Of a stretch of DNA of 6,464 bases, positions 1-6,105 are shown in pieces. Below the pieces are notes generated by a model, which was not told the DNA's origin, did no database searches, and saw nothing but the letters and a program-made list of their open reading frames with translations. The translations under genes were made by a program, and so were the position numbers. Position 1 is the first letter of the stretch. Every line of letters starts with the position of its first letter. The stretch is taken from the NCBI GenBank assembly GCA_027322565.1, contig DAHVRG010000287.1, positions 1 through 6,464 of the forward strand. The letters run 5' to 3'. The stretch comes from Georgenia sp. Lineage in GTDB: Bacteria; Actinomycetota; Actinomycetes; Actinomycetales; Actinomycetaceae.

Positions 1-161
1 CCGTCGTGGACGTCAAGGTGGGCAGCGATTTGCTCAAGGTCAAGGCCCGCCCGACCGTCACCGGCACCCCGGGGCAACGCATCTCCGTGACCGTCGACCT
101 GGACCGGGCGCACCTGTTCGACGCGGACACCGGGCTGACACTGTCCGAGGTGGGACGCTGA
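1..161 (+). CDS. C-terminal fragment of a carbohydrate ABC importer ATPase (MalK/UgpC type, TOBE region)
   Basis: Only the last 52 codons are present; the frame opens at base 3 and ends at TGA 159-161. The protein belongs upstream of the window. The tail carries the pattern G-x-R-I-S-V-T-V-D-L-D-R-A-H-L-F-D-x-x-T-G-L, which matches the final strand of the TOBE domain in sugar-importer ATPases of the MalK/UgpC/MsmK class (usually 350-400 aa, ending in 'HLFD..TG..L'). In that family the tail contributes to substrate or regulator sensing, while the ATPase energises uptake of sugars or glycerol-phosphate compounds through two membrane permeases. The Walker motifs lie outside the window, so the assignment rests on this short stretch alone. 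It converges with the methyltransferase gene, leaving 44 nt between the two stops. An AGGAGG right after the stop is not followed by a usable start codon. Confidence 0.72.
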   Translation, partial: VVDVKVGSDLLKVKARPTVTGTPGQRISVTVDLDRAHLFDADTGLTLSEVGR

Positions 162-205
162 GGAGGTCGGCATACCGGTCGGCCGCGGCGGGCAGGGGAG
201 CGGGC

Positions 206-1096
206 TCAGCCGTCCTTGACCGCGGTGATGCTGTAGGTGGTCGGCACCCACTGGCGCATCGGCTCGGGGAAGGCCCAGCTCTGGCCCACCGGCTCCATGA
301 GCGGGTGGGCCTGCCACGGCACCGTCCGCTGCTCCCCGAAGCTCGTCACCCGCAGGCCGGCGCCGAGCAGCGCCTCGAGGATCTCGGCGAGCGAGTGCGG
401 CCACTCGTAGGTGCGCGGGTGCGCGAGCCGCCGGTCCTCGCCGGTGTAGGTCGTGGGGTCCTCCCACATCTCGGCCTCACCGGTGGGGAAGTAGCGGTAG
501 CGGACGGCGAGGACGTCGGAGCGCATGTCATCGAGCGTGTAGAGCATCGGGTGGCCGTCGCAGATGTAGAAGGTGCCACCCGGCCGCAGCAGCCGCGCGA
601 TGCTCCCGGCCCAGGCGGTGAGGTCGGGCAGCCAGGTGACCACACCGATGCTCGTGTACACGACGTCGACCTCGCCGGTGACGGCGTCGGCGGCGTGCTG
701 TGCGTCCGCCTCGACGAACGTCGCCTCCAGCCCGCACCGGCGGGCGAGGTCGCGGGCGACCTCCAGGCTGCGCGGGGACAGGTCCACCCCGGTGACGCGG
801 GCACCGAGCCTGGCCAGCGACAGGGTGTCCGTGCCGATGTGGCACTGGAGGTGGACGACGTCCAGCCCGGCGACGGTGCCGCCGGGCAGGTGCGGCCCGA
901 GGAGGGCGAGGTCCTCGCGGACGACGCTGCTCACGGCCGCCGGGTCGGCGACGAAGCCCGCGAGGTCGTACATCGCCGACTCGGCGTGGACGTCGGCGCG
1001 GTCGTCCCAGTTGGCGCGGTTCGCGCGCAGTGCCTCGTCGGGGTCGACGACGACGTCGATTCCCGGGGTGACAGCGTCCGGTGGTGTGGGGGTCAC
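206..1096 (-). CDS. class I SAM-dependent methyltransferase
   Basis: A 296-aa cytosolic protein predicted to move a methyl group from S-adenosylmethionine to an unknown acceptor. Residues about 78-183 form the Rossmann-like core. The SAM-binding motif I is LQCHIGTDTLSLA (83-95), a variant in which the usual D-x-G-x-G-x-G is replaced by Q-C-H-I-G-T-D. The acidic end of strand 2 is D105 in VTGVDLS, a third motif is EADAQH (129-134), and the post-core loop is LRPGGTFYICDGHP (170-183). The variant 'HLQCHxGxDTLSLARLGA' is, to my knowledge, typical of a recognised methyltransferase subgroup and so not a sign of loss of function. The C-terminal third (about 184-296) has conserved-looking W, H and P residues that may shape the substrate pocket. 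I chose the GTG at 1096. The frame stays open further upstream, but that part is low-complexity Arg/Ser/Gly and overlaps the oxidoreductase stop, and a -10-like TATTCT sits 7 nt before this GTG. No Shine-Dalgarno is visible. It lies 34 nt downstream of the oxidoreductase on the same strand. The substrate cannot be predicted. Confidence 0.88.
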   Translation of the reverse strand: MTPTPPDAVTPGIDVVVDPDEALRANRANWDDRADVHAESAMYDLAGFVADPAAVSSVVREDLALLGPHLPGGTVAGLDVVHLQCHIGTDTLSLARLGARVTGVDLSPRSLEVARDLARRCGLEATFVEADAQHAADAVTGEVDVVYTSIGVVTWLPDLTAWAGSIARLLRPGGTFYICDGHPMLYTLDDMRSDVLAVRYRYFPTGEAEMWEDPTTYTGEDRRLAHPRTYEWPHSLAEILEALLGAGLRVTSFGEQRTVPWQAHPLMEPVGQSWAFPEPMRQWVPTTYSITAVKDG

Positions 1097-1103
1097 GCGC
1101 CGG

Positions 1104-1109
1104 AGAATA
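1104..1109 (-). promoter_or_regulatory. -10-like hexamer for a leaderless methyltransferase transcript
   Basis: Read on the minus strand, TATTCT lies 7 nt before the GTG at 1096. A perfect TAnnnT this close to a start codon, with no Shine-Dalgarno between, is the usual look of leaderless genes in actinobacteria, where transcription starts at the first base of the start codon. It is also one of the few AT-rich patches in the region. No convincing -35 box is seen 16-18 nt upstream. The methyltransferase may therefore be transcribed on its own as well as by read-through from the oxidoreductase. Confidence 0.5.
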
Positions 1110-1130
1110 CGGCGGAGGGCGGCGCCGCGG

Positions 1131-2558
1131 CTAGGCCATTGCCCCGGCCCACCCGTCCGGGACGCCGACCCCCTCGGACTCCTCCCAGCCGAGCGTGTCG
1201 AAGAGCAGGTTGAGGCCCTCACCCATCGTCGGGTGGGTGATGACAGCGTCGCGCACCTGCTGCCAGGTCAGCCCGCCGAGCATCGCCAGCTGGACGGCGG
1301 TGACGACCTCGCCGGACCCGCGGCCGAGGAGCGCGACCCCGAGGATGCGGTCGTTCGCGCGGTCGACGACGGCCTTCCACGTGCCGACCGTGTCGTGCAC
1401 GGTCTTGGCCCGGGGGATGGCGGACACCGGCAGCCGCGCCACCGCGACGTCGTACCCCTGCTCCCGTGCCTGCGTCTCGGTGAGCCCGACGCGCGCGAGC
1501 TCGGGGGTGACGAAGACGGTGTAGGGCACGAGCCGGCCGGTGGTCACGGCATCACCGCCGGTGAGGTTCGTCCGCAGCACCCGGAAGTCGTGCCACGAGG
1601 CGTGGGTGAACTGGGGGCTCCCGGCGACGTCACCGGCCGCCCACACGTGCTCGGCGCTGGTGCGCAGGTGGTCGTCGACGACGACGAAGCCGCGGTCGTC
1701 GAGCCGCACCCCGGCGACGTCGGCGGCGAGCTCCGCCGTGACCGGGACCCGGCCGGTGGCGACGAGGAGGTCGTCGCCGCGGGCCTCGATGCCGTCGGCG
1801 AGGGTGACGACGACCTCCCGCCCGTCCCGTCGGACCGCCTCCGCCCGGGCCCCGAGCCGGACGTCGACCCCCTGGCCGGTGAGGAGCCGGGCCACCTCGG
1901 CCGCGACGTCGGGGGCCTCCCGCGGCAGCAGCTGCGGCCCGCCCTGGAGCAGCGTGACCCGGCTGCCGAACGCAGCGAACATGGCGGCGAACTCGCAGCC
2001 GACGTAGCCGCCGCCGAGCACGAGCAGGGAGTCCGGGACCCGGGCGAGGCGCAGGATCGACTCCGAGGTGAGCACACCGGCCTCGGTGACGCCGGGCAGG
2101 TCCGGGAGCGCCGGCGCGGTGCCGGTGTTGACGACGACGTCCCGCGCGCGCACCGTCCGCCGGTCACCGTCCCGGGTGGTGACCTCCACCGTCCGGGGGG
2201 CCACGAACCGGGCGGTGCCGAGGACGAAGTCCATCCCGGACTCGGGGAACATCCGGGAGTGTGCGTCGACCATGCCGGCCACCACGCCCTCCTTGTGCGC
2301 CCGCAGCCGGTCGAGGTCCACCTCCGGCCCGCGCGGGACGCGCACACCCACGTCGCCCGCCTCGCGGGTGGTGAGCAGCGTCCGCGTCGACTCCACGAGC
2401 GACTTCGTCGGGATGCAGGCGACGTTGATGCACGTGCCCCCGATCTTGTCGCGCTCCACCATGACGACGTCCCAGCCGGCCTTGGCACGGTCCATCGCCA
2501 GCGACTTGCCGGCCTTGCCCCCGCCGACGACCAGCAGGTCGACCTCCTCGACGTCCAC
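1131..2558 (-). CDS. FAD-dependent pyridine nucleotide-disulfide oxidoreductase (RclA-like / mercuric-reductase-like class)
   Basis: A 475-aa flavoprotein predicted to pass electrons from NAD(P)H through FAD to a cysteine pair and on to an unknown acceptor. Visible motifs in order: N-terminal FAD-binding GGGKAG (12-17); redox centre GGTCINVACIPTKSL (40-54) with C43 and C48; central NAD(P)-binding GGGYVG (182-187); second FAD motif WAAGD (306-310); dimerisation domain from about residue 345, ending with T-H-P-T-M-G-E where H442 and E447 match the family's catalytic His-x4-Glu. The length fits the family (450-480 aa). There is no lipoyl-complex gene nearby, no N-terminal metal-binding domain and no C-terminal Cys-Cys pair, so dihydrolipoamide dehydrogenase and true mercuric reductase are both less likely. 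The 'GKAGKSLA' start resembles RclA, the reactive-chlorine-resistance enzyme; that likeness is from memory, not a search. The start is the GTG at 2558, because GGAGGGAG sits 6 nt before it. A GTG at 2576 would overlap that site. It is divergent from the exporter operon. Confidence 0.9.
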   Translation of the reverse strand: MDVEEVDLLVVGGGKAGKSLAMDRAKAGWDVVMVERDKIGGTCINVACIPTKSLVESTRTLLTTREAGDVGVRVPRGPEVDLDRLRAHKEGVVAGMVDAHSRMFPESGMDFVLGTARFVAPRTVEVTTRDGDRRTVRARDVVVNTGTAPALPDLPGVTEAGVLTSESILRLARVPDSLLVLGGGYVGCEFAAMFAAFGSRVTLLQGGPQLLPREAPDVAAEVARLLTGQGVDVRLGARAEAVRRDGREVVVTLADGIEARGDDLLVATGRVPVTAELAADVAGVRLDDRGFVVVDDHLRTSAEHVWAAGDVAGSPQFTHASWHDFRVLRTNLTGGDAVTTGRLVPYTVFVTPELARVGLTETQAREQGYDVAVARLPVSAIPRAKTVHDTVGTWKAVVDRANDRILGVALLGRGSGEVVTAVQLAMLGGLTWQQVRDAVITHPTMGEGLNLLFDTLGWEESEGVGVPDGWAGAMA

Positions 2559-2564
2559 CGTGCA

Positions 2565-2572
2565 CTCCCTCC
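2565..2572 (-). promoter_or_regulatory. Shine-Dalgarno site that fixes the oxidoreductase start
   Basis: GGAGGGAG on the minus strand, with 6 nt between it and the GTG at 2558. The alternative in-frame GTG at 2576 lies upstream of this site and has no comparable purine run before it. The shorter protein, beginning directly before the first FAD-binding strand, is therefore preferred. Confidence 0.7.
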
Positions 2573-2670
2573 GCACCGTCCGTCTCCACTGCCGCCAGCG
2601 TGCGCCACCGGGGCGGGGGCCGCATCCGCGGCGACCGGCGGTGGAAATGCCCTCCCGGCCGGTACCCGTC

Positions 2671-2694
2671 CTGTGCCACGATGTTCCGGCACAG
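2671..2694. promoter_or_regulatory. perfect 7-bp inverted repeat in the divergent promoter region (possible operator)
   Basis: CTGTGCC (2671-2677) and GGCACAG (2688-2694) are exact reverse complements separated by 10 nt, giving a 24-nt dyad. The arm centres are 17 nt apart. The dyad sits in the 158-nt gap between the divergent oxidoreductase and exporter genes, ending 12 nt before the exporter's Shine-Dalgarno. It could be a binding site for a dimeric repressor, or a stem-loop in the exporter leader. No regulator gene is in the window. No clear -10/-35 pair could be set for either gene in this gap; the rest of it (2559-2670) shows nothing else firm. Confidence 0.4.
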
Positions 2695-2706
2695 CCCAGC
2701 GACGTC

Positions 2707-2711
2707 AGGAG
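2707..2711 (+). promoter_or_regulatory. Shine-Dalgarno site that fixes the exporter ATPase start
   Basis: AGGAG lies 5 nt before the GTG at 2717. The same frame is open upstream to an ATG at 2600, but the extra 39 residues are not ABC-like and that ATG has no ribosome-binding site, so the GTG is preferred. Confidence 0.7.
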
Positions 2712-2716
2712 CCCAG

Positions 2717-3694
2717 GTGACGAGCGGCACTGCCACCAGTCGCACCGCGGACCGTCCCGCCGCCGTCCTCGAGGCCGGCGGCCTCGTCAAACGCTTCGGG
2801 AGCCTCACCGCCGTCGACGATGTGTCCTTCCACATCGCCCCCGGCGAGACCTACGGGCTGCTCGGGCCCAACGGTGCGGGCAAGACGACGACGATCTCCA
2901 TCGTCGCCGGGCTGCTCGCACCCGACGCGGGGGAGGTGCGCGTCGGTGGGCGGCGGATGGGGCCGCGGGAGGTCGCACCGAAGCGGCAGCTCGGGCTCGT
3001 CCCGCAGGACCTGGCGATCTACCCCGAGCTCAGCGCCCGGGAGAACCTCGTGTTCTTCGGCCGGCTGCACGGCCTGCGCGGTGCCGAGCTGCGGGAGCGC
3101 ACTGCCGAGGTGCTCGAGCTCATCGGGCTCGCCGACCGCGCCAAGGACCCGACGAAGGAGTTCTCCGGCGGCATGAAGCGCCGCCTCAACATCGGCATCG
3201 GGCTCCTCCACCGGCCCGAGCTGCTCATCCTCGACGAGCCGACGGTCGGCGTCGACCCGCAGTCGCGCAACGCGATCCTCGAGTCCGTCGAGGCGCTGTC
3301 CGTCGAGGGCATGGCGGTGCTGTACACGACGCACTACATGGAGGAGGCCGAACGCCTCTGCGACCGGATCGGGATCATCGACGCCGGCCGGATCCAGGCC
3401 GAGGGCACCCGGCAGGAGCTCATCCGGATCGTCGGGGAGCTCGACGAGATCCGGCTCCGCGGCAGTGGGGACCTCCCGGCGGCGGCAGCCGCGCTGGAGT
3501 CCCTCGACGCCGTCGAGCGGGCCGTCGTCGAGGGCCGCGAGATCCTCCTCCACGTCCGCGAGGCCCCGACGGCGGTGGCCGGCGTCGTCACGACGGCGGG
3601 GCGGGTCGGCATGGAGCTGAGCGACGTCGAGATCTCCCGGCCGGACCTGGAGTCGGTCTTCCTCCACCTCACCGGCAAGGCGCTGCGGGACTGA
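2717..3694 (+). CDS. ABC exporter ATP-binding subunit (ABC-2 type)
   Basis: A 325-aa cytosolic ATPase that powers the two membrane subunits encoded next. All ABC motifs are present: Walker A GPNGAGKTT (50-58), Q-loop Q97 in VPQD, signature FSGGMKRR (149-156), Walker B LLILDEP (169-175), D-loop GVD (178-180) and H-loop H206 in TTHYMEEAERLCD. The signature has M in place of the Q of LSGGQ, which is common in ABC-2 exporters of the drug and NatA classes. Residues about 240-325 form the C-terminal extension typical of these ATPases (DUF4162-like), ending in the family pattern 'PDLESVFLHLTGKALRD'. The first 15 or so residues are Ala/Thr/Ser-rich and probably unstructured. The start is GTG, with AGGAG 5 nt upstream. 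The stop is 1 nt from permease 1, so translation is likely coupled. The order ATPase-permease-permease is that of LnrLMN-type and related drug or lipid exporters; the substrate is not known. Function as an ABC ATPase is near certain, exporter role highly likely. Confidence 0.95.
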   Translation: MTSGTATSRTADRPAAVLEAGGLVKRFGSLTAVDDVSFHIAPGETYGLLGPNGAGKTTTISIVAGLLAPDAGEVRVGGRRMGPREVAPKRQLGLVPQDLAIYPELSARENLVFFGRLHGLRGAELRERTAEVLELIGLADRAKDPTKEFSGGMKRRLNIGIGLLHRPELLILDEPTVGVDPQSRNAILESVEALSVEGMAVLYTTHYMEEAERLCDRIGIIDAGRIQAEGTRQELIRIVGELDEIRLRGSGDLPAAAAALESLDAVERAVVEGREILLHVREAPTAVAGVVTTAGRVGMELSDVEISRPDLESVFLHLTGKALRD

Positions 3695-3695
3695 C

Positions 3696-4862
3696 GTGCG
3701 CCAGCTCCTCACCATGGTCGCCGCGGACCTGCGGCAGCGGGTGCGCGACCGCTCGGTCCTCGTCTTCGGCATCCTCGTCCCGATCGCGCTCATGTTCGTC
3801 CTCGACCTCGTCTTCGGGGAGATGGAGCAGGTGGAGCTCGGCGCCGTCACCGTCGCCGCCTCCGCCGACCGGGACGATGAGCTCGCCCAGGCCCTCGTCG
3901 GGGTGCTCACCGAGGTCGAGGGACTCACCGTCACCGTCGAGGAGGTGGCGGCCGAGGAGGTGCAGGGCCGGGCGGAGGCGGGCGACGCCCAGCTGGGGAT
4001 CGTCGTGCCGGACGGGTTCGGGGCCGCGGTCACCGCCGGGCAGGGGGCGACGGTCGACGTCGTCGAGGGCGACGGCGCCGGCCTGGAGACCGACATCCTC
4101 ATCTCCGTCGTCCACGGCGTGGCCGATCGGATGACCGCCGGCACGGTCGCCGCCGCGGCCGGCACCCAGCTCGGCCTGGGTCCGGACGAGCTCGGGCAGA
4201 TCGGGCAGCAGGTGGCCCAGGCGCCGCCGGTGGTCACGACGGTGGAGGGCCGGACGGCGTCCGAGCAGCTCGACCCCGGCGCAACGATGGTCGCGGGGCA
4301 GGCGAGCCTGTTCCTCCTGTTCACGGTCGGCTTCGGGGTGCTCGCGCTCATCAGCGAGCGGGAGCAGGGGACCCTCGCCCGGCTCCGGTCGATGCCCATG
4401 CGGCCCGGGCTCATCGTCGCCGCCAAGGCGGTGTCGAGCTACGTCCTCGGCGTGCTCGCGACCCTCGTCCTGCTCGTCGCCGGTGCGGTGTTCTTCGACG
4501 TCGGCTTCGGGTCGGCGCTCAACGTCGCCGTGCTCGTGCTCGCCGTCGTCGCGGCGGCGACCTCGCTGAGCTTCATCGTGGTCCGCGTCGCCCGCACCTC
4601 CGAGCAGGCCGGCGTGTCGCAGGCGATCCTGGCCATCGTCCTCGGCGTGGCCGGCGGCGCCTTCTTCCCGATCGGTGCCACCGGGGCCGCGGGCCGGCTG
4701 CTCGACATCAACCCGACGGCCGCCTTCAGCCGGGGGCTCGGGATCAGCGCCGGCGGCGGCAGCCTCGCCGACATCGCCGCACCCGTGCTGACGATGCTCG
4801 CCTTCGCCGCCGTGTGCGCCCTCGTGTCCCGGCTCGTCCCCGACCGGGGGGTGGCGGCATGA
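3696..4862 (+). CDS. ABC-2 type exporter permease, subunit 1
   Basis: A 388-aa inner-membrane protein with the 1 + 5 helix plan of large ABC-2 permeases. Predicted segments: helix 1 at about 21-40, extracytoplasmic domain about 41-198, then helices near 199-220, 244-266, 273-297, 308-326 and 358-380. The loop after the second helix carries EREQGTLARLRSMPM (221-235), the conserved cytoplasmic element that contacts the ATPase in this family. The N-terminal RVRDRS (15-20) recurs, at the same position, as LRDRS in permease 2. The two proteins also share FDVxFGS and a GGxxFP pattern, so they are diverged paralogues expected to pair as a heterodimer. The start is a GTG 1 nt after the ATPase stop. 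No good ribosome-binding site is seen, which suggests translational coupling; an ATG at 3714 is a weaker alternative. The stop overlaps the next start (ATGA). What crosses the membrane cannot be told from sequence. Confidence 0.92.
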   Translation: MRQLLTMVAADLRQRVRDRSVLVFGILVPIALMFVLDLVFGEMEQVELGAVTVAASADRDDELAQALVGVLTEVEGLTVTVEEVAAEEVQGRAEAGDAQLGIVVPDGFGAAVTAGQGATVDVVEGDGAGLETDILISVVHGVADRMTAGTVAAAAGTQLGLGPDELGQIGQQVAQAPPVVTTVEGRTASEQLDPGATMVAGQASLFLLFTVGFGVLALISEREQGTLARLRSMPMRPGLIVAAKAVSSYVLGVLATLVLLVAGAVFFDVGFGSALNVAVLVLAVVAAATSLSFIVVRVARTSEQAGVSQAILAIVLGVAGGAFFPIGATGAAGRLLDINPTAAFSRGLGISAGGGSLADIAAPVLTMLAFAAVCALVSRLVPDRGVAA

Positions 4863-6022
4863 GGGCACCGCTCGCGATCGCCGGCACCGAGCTGCGCCGC
4901 TTCCTGCGCGACCGGTCGAACATCTTCTTCGTGCTCATCTTCCCGCTCCTCCTCGTCGTCGTCATCGGGCTGCAGTTCGGGGGCGGGGGCAGCGCGGGCC
5001 GCATCGTGCTCAGCGGCACCGACGGCGAGCTGCGCACCGACCTCACCGCCCAGCTGGAGGAGCTCGGTGCCGCGGTCGGCACGGCCGACGCCGAGGGGAT
5101 GCGCCAGCAGGTCGCCCGCGGTCGCACCGACGTCGGTCTCCTCCTCGACGACGCCGCGGAGCGGGCGTATGCGGCCGGGGAGCCCGCCGAGGTGGAGATG
5201 ATCACCGCCTCCGGCGCCGCCTCACAGGCCGCGAGCCAGGTGGTGCGGACGGCGCTGCAGTCGTTGTCGCTCGACCGGGCGAAGGTCCGCGCGCTCACCG
5301 GTCTCGGCGTGCCGGAGGGGGATGCCGCGGTCGCGCTGGCCGCCGCGGGCGGGGACGTCGCCCCGGTCGAGCTCAGCGTCGTCGACGTCGACGAGGTCGC
5401 CCAGGAGCTCTCCGGGCTCGGGCAGTTCGACCTCAGCGCCGCGACGATGCTCCTGCTCTTCACCTTCCTCTCCACCCTGGGCAGCGCGGTCACCCTCATC
5501 CAGTCCCGCCGGCTCGGCGTCCAGGCGCGGGTGCTGGCCGCACCCGTCTCCGGCGCCCAGGCGATGCTCGGGCAGGTGCTCGGCCGATGGGTCATCGCCT
5601 GCTTCCAGGGTGCCTACATCATGGTCGCCAGCGTGCTGCTCTTCGACGTCGACTTCGGCAGCGTCGGGCTCGCCCTCCTCGTGCTCGCCGTCTTCGCCCT
5701 CGTCGCGACCGGGGCGGCGATGCTGCTCGGCTCGCTCATGGACCACGAGGGCGCCGCCAACGGGGTCGCCGTCGGGATCGGCCTCGTCCTCGGCGCGCTG
5801 GGCGGCTGCATGTTCCCGCTCGAGCTGTTCCCCGACAGCCTGCGCACCGTCGCGCACGGAACCCCGCACGCCTGGGGGTACCTCGCCTTCGCGCAGCTGC
5901 AGCGGCACGCCGGGGGGCCGGCGGACATCGCCCCGCACCTCGGGGTGCTCGCCGGGATGGCCCTCGTCCTCGTCCTCGCGGGGGCCTGGGCGCTGCGTCG
6001 CAGCGTCGCCCGGGCGATGTAG
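4859..6022 (+). CDS. ABC-2 type exporter permease, subunit 2
   Basis: A 387-aa inner-membrane protein, partner of permease 1 and built alike. Predicted parts: helix 1 at about 21-38, extracytoplasmic domain about 39-191, helices near 192-214, 243-263, 267-290, 299-319 and 361-379. Shared marks with permease 1 are LR-x3-RDRS at residues 12-20, FDVDFGS (262-268) and GGCMFP (315-320). The C-terminal HAWGYLAFAQLQ (337-348) is also usual for ABC-2 permeases. At the position of the E-R-E-x-G-T element this subunit has QSRRLGVQARVLAAPVS (215-231), which keeps the basic residues and the Gly but lacks both Glu residues. The ATG at 4859 is chosen. It overlaps the permease 1 stop by 4 nt and is preceded by a G-rich run (GGGGGGTGG) about 6 nt upstream. 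The upstream in-frame GTG at 4814 would put a Pro/Arg-rich stretch ahead of the first helix. This is the last gene of the operon. Confidence 0.92.
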   Translation: MRAPLAIAGTELRRFLRDRSNIFFVLIFPLLLVVVIGLQFGGGGSAGRIVLSGTDGELRTDLTAQLEELGAAVGTADAEGMRQQVARGRTDVGLLLDDAAERAYAAGEPAEVEMITASGAASQAASQVVRTALQSLSLDRAKVRALTGLGVPEGDAAVALAAAGGDVAPVELSVVDVDEVAQELSGLGQFDLSAATMLLLFTFLSTLGSAVTLIQSRRLGVQARVLAAPVSGAQAMLGQVLGRWVIACFQGAYIMVASVLLFDVDFGSVGLALLVLAVFALVATGAAMLLGSLMDHEGAANGVAVGIGLVLGALGGCMFPLELFPDSLRTVAHGTPHAWGYLAFAQLQRHAGGPADIAPHLGVLAGMALVLVLAGAWALRRSVARAM

Positions 6023-6042
6023 GGACGCGCCCCTGTCTGATG

Positions 6043-6105
6043 GGTCGCCCCTCTCGCTCAGCTGCGGCTGACCGGAGGGGCGAGCCACGACTGAGATGGG
6101 CGACC
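6043..6105. repeat. 13-bp imperfect inverted repeat enclosing a stem-loop
   Basis: GGTCGCCCCTCTC (6043-6055) and GAGATGGGCGACC (6093-6105) are reverse complements at 12 of 13 positions. They bound a 63-bp stretch that holds the smaller hairpin at 6045-6083. The two structures use overlapping left-arm bases, so they cannot both form at once. The right arm overlaps the first unit of the tandem repeat. A small repeat element or a two-site operator are both possible. Confidence 0.45.
6045..6083 (+). terminator. stem-loop after the exporter operon (possible terminator without a U-tract)
   Basis: TCGCCCCTC (6045-6053) pairs perfectly with GAGGGGCGA (6075-6083). Inside is a second perfect 5-bp stem, TCAGC/GCTGA (6058-6062 with 6067-6071), around a TGCG loop. 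It begins 23 nt after the permease 2 stop. No run of T follows, so it is not a classical intrinsic terminator. Many actinobacterial transcription ends look like this, but a regulatory or repeat-derived structure is also possible. Confidence 0.5.

Noticed and set aside
161..166. AGGAGG directly after the stop of the first gene, suggesting another rightward gene
   Set aside because: No ATG, GTG or TTG follows at a workable distance, and the methyltransferase occupies the opposite strand from 206 on.
165..205. Possible bidirectional terminator between the two convergent genes
   Set aside because: Only a short direct repeat (GGTCGGC twice, at 165-171 and 177-183) and the small self-complementary ACCGGT and GCCGCGGC are present; no stem of useful length and no T-run.
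1131..2558. Annotation as mercuric reductase or dihydrolipoamide dehydrogenase
   Set aside because: The paired cysteines fit all three groups, but the C-terminal Cys-Cys and N-terminal metal-binding domain of mercuric reductase are absent, and no 2-oxoacid dehydrogenase genes are nearby.
2643..2670. ECF-sigma-like promoter GGAAA ... CGTC for the exporter, and GGAAC on the minus strand (2683-2687) for the oxidoreductase
   Set aside because: The plus-strand spacer of 19 nt is long and GGAAA is only near the GGAAC consensus. The minus-strand box has no clear CGTC/GTT partner. Both are too weak to call.
573..2720. A very long open frame on the plus strand (about 715 codons) opposite the methyltransferase and oxidoreductase genes
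   Set aside because: It is antisense to two genes with clear catalytic motifs; its translation is rich in Arg, Pro, Ala and Asp with no domain, as expected from GC-rich shadow frames.
2068..4134. Long open frames on both strands over the exporter operon
   Set aside because: They run out of frame with, or antisense to, the ABC ATPase and permease genes, whose motifs and helices are unmistakable. The shadow translations are low-complexity Arg/Pro/Ser.
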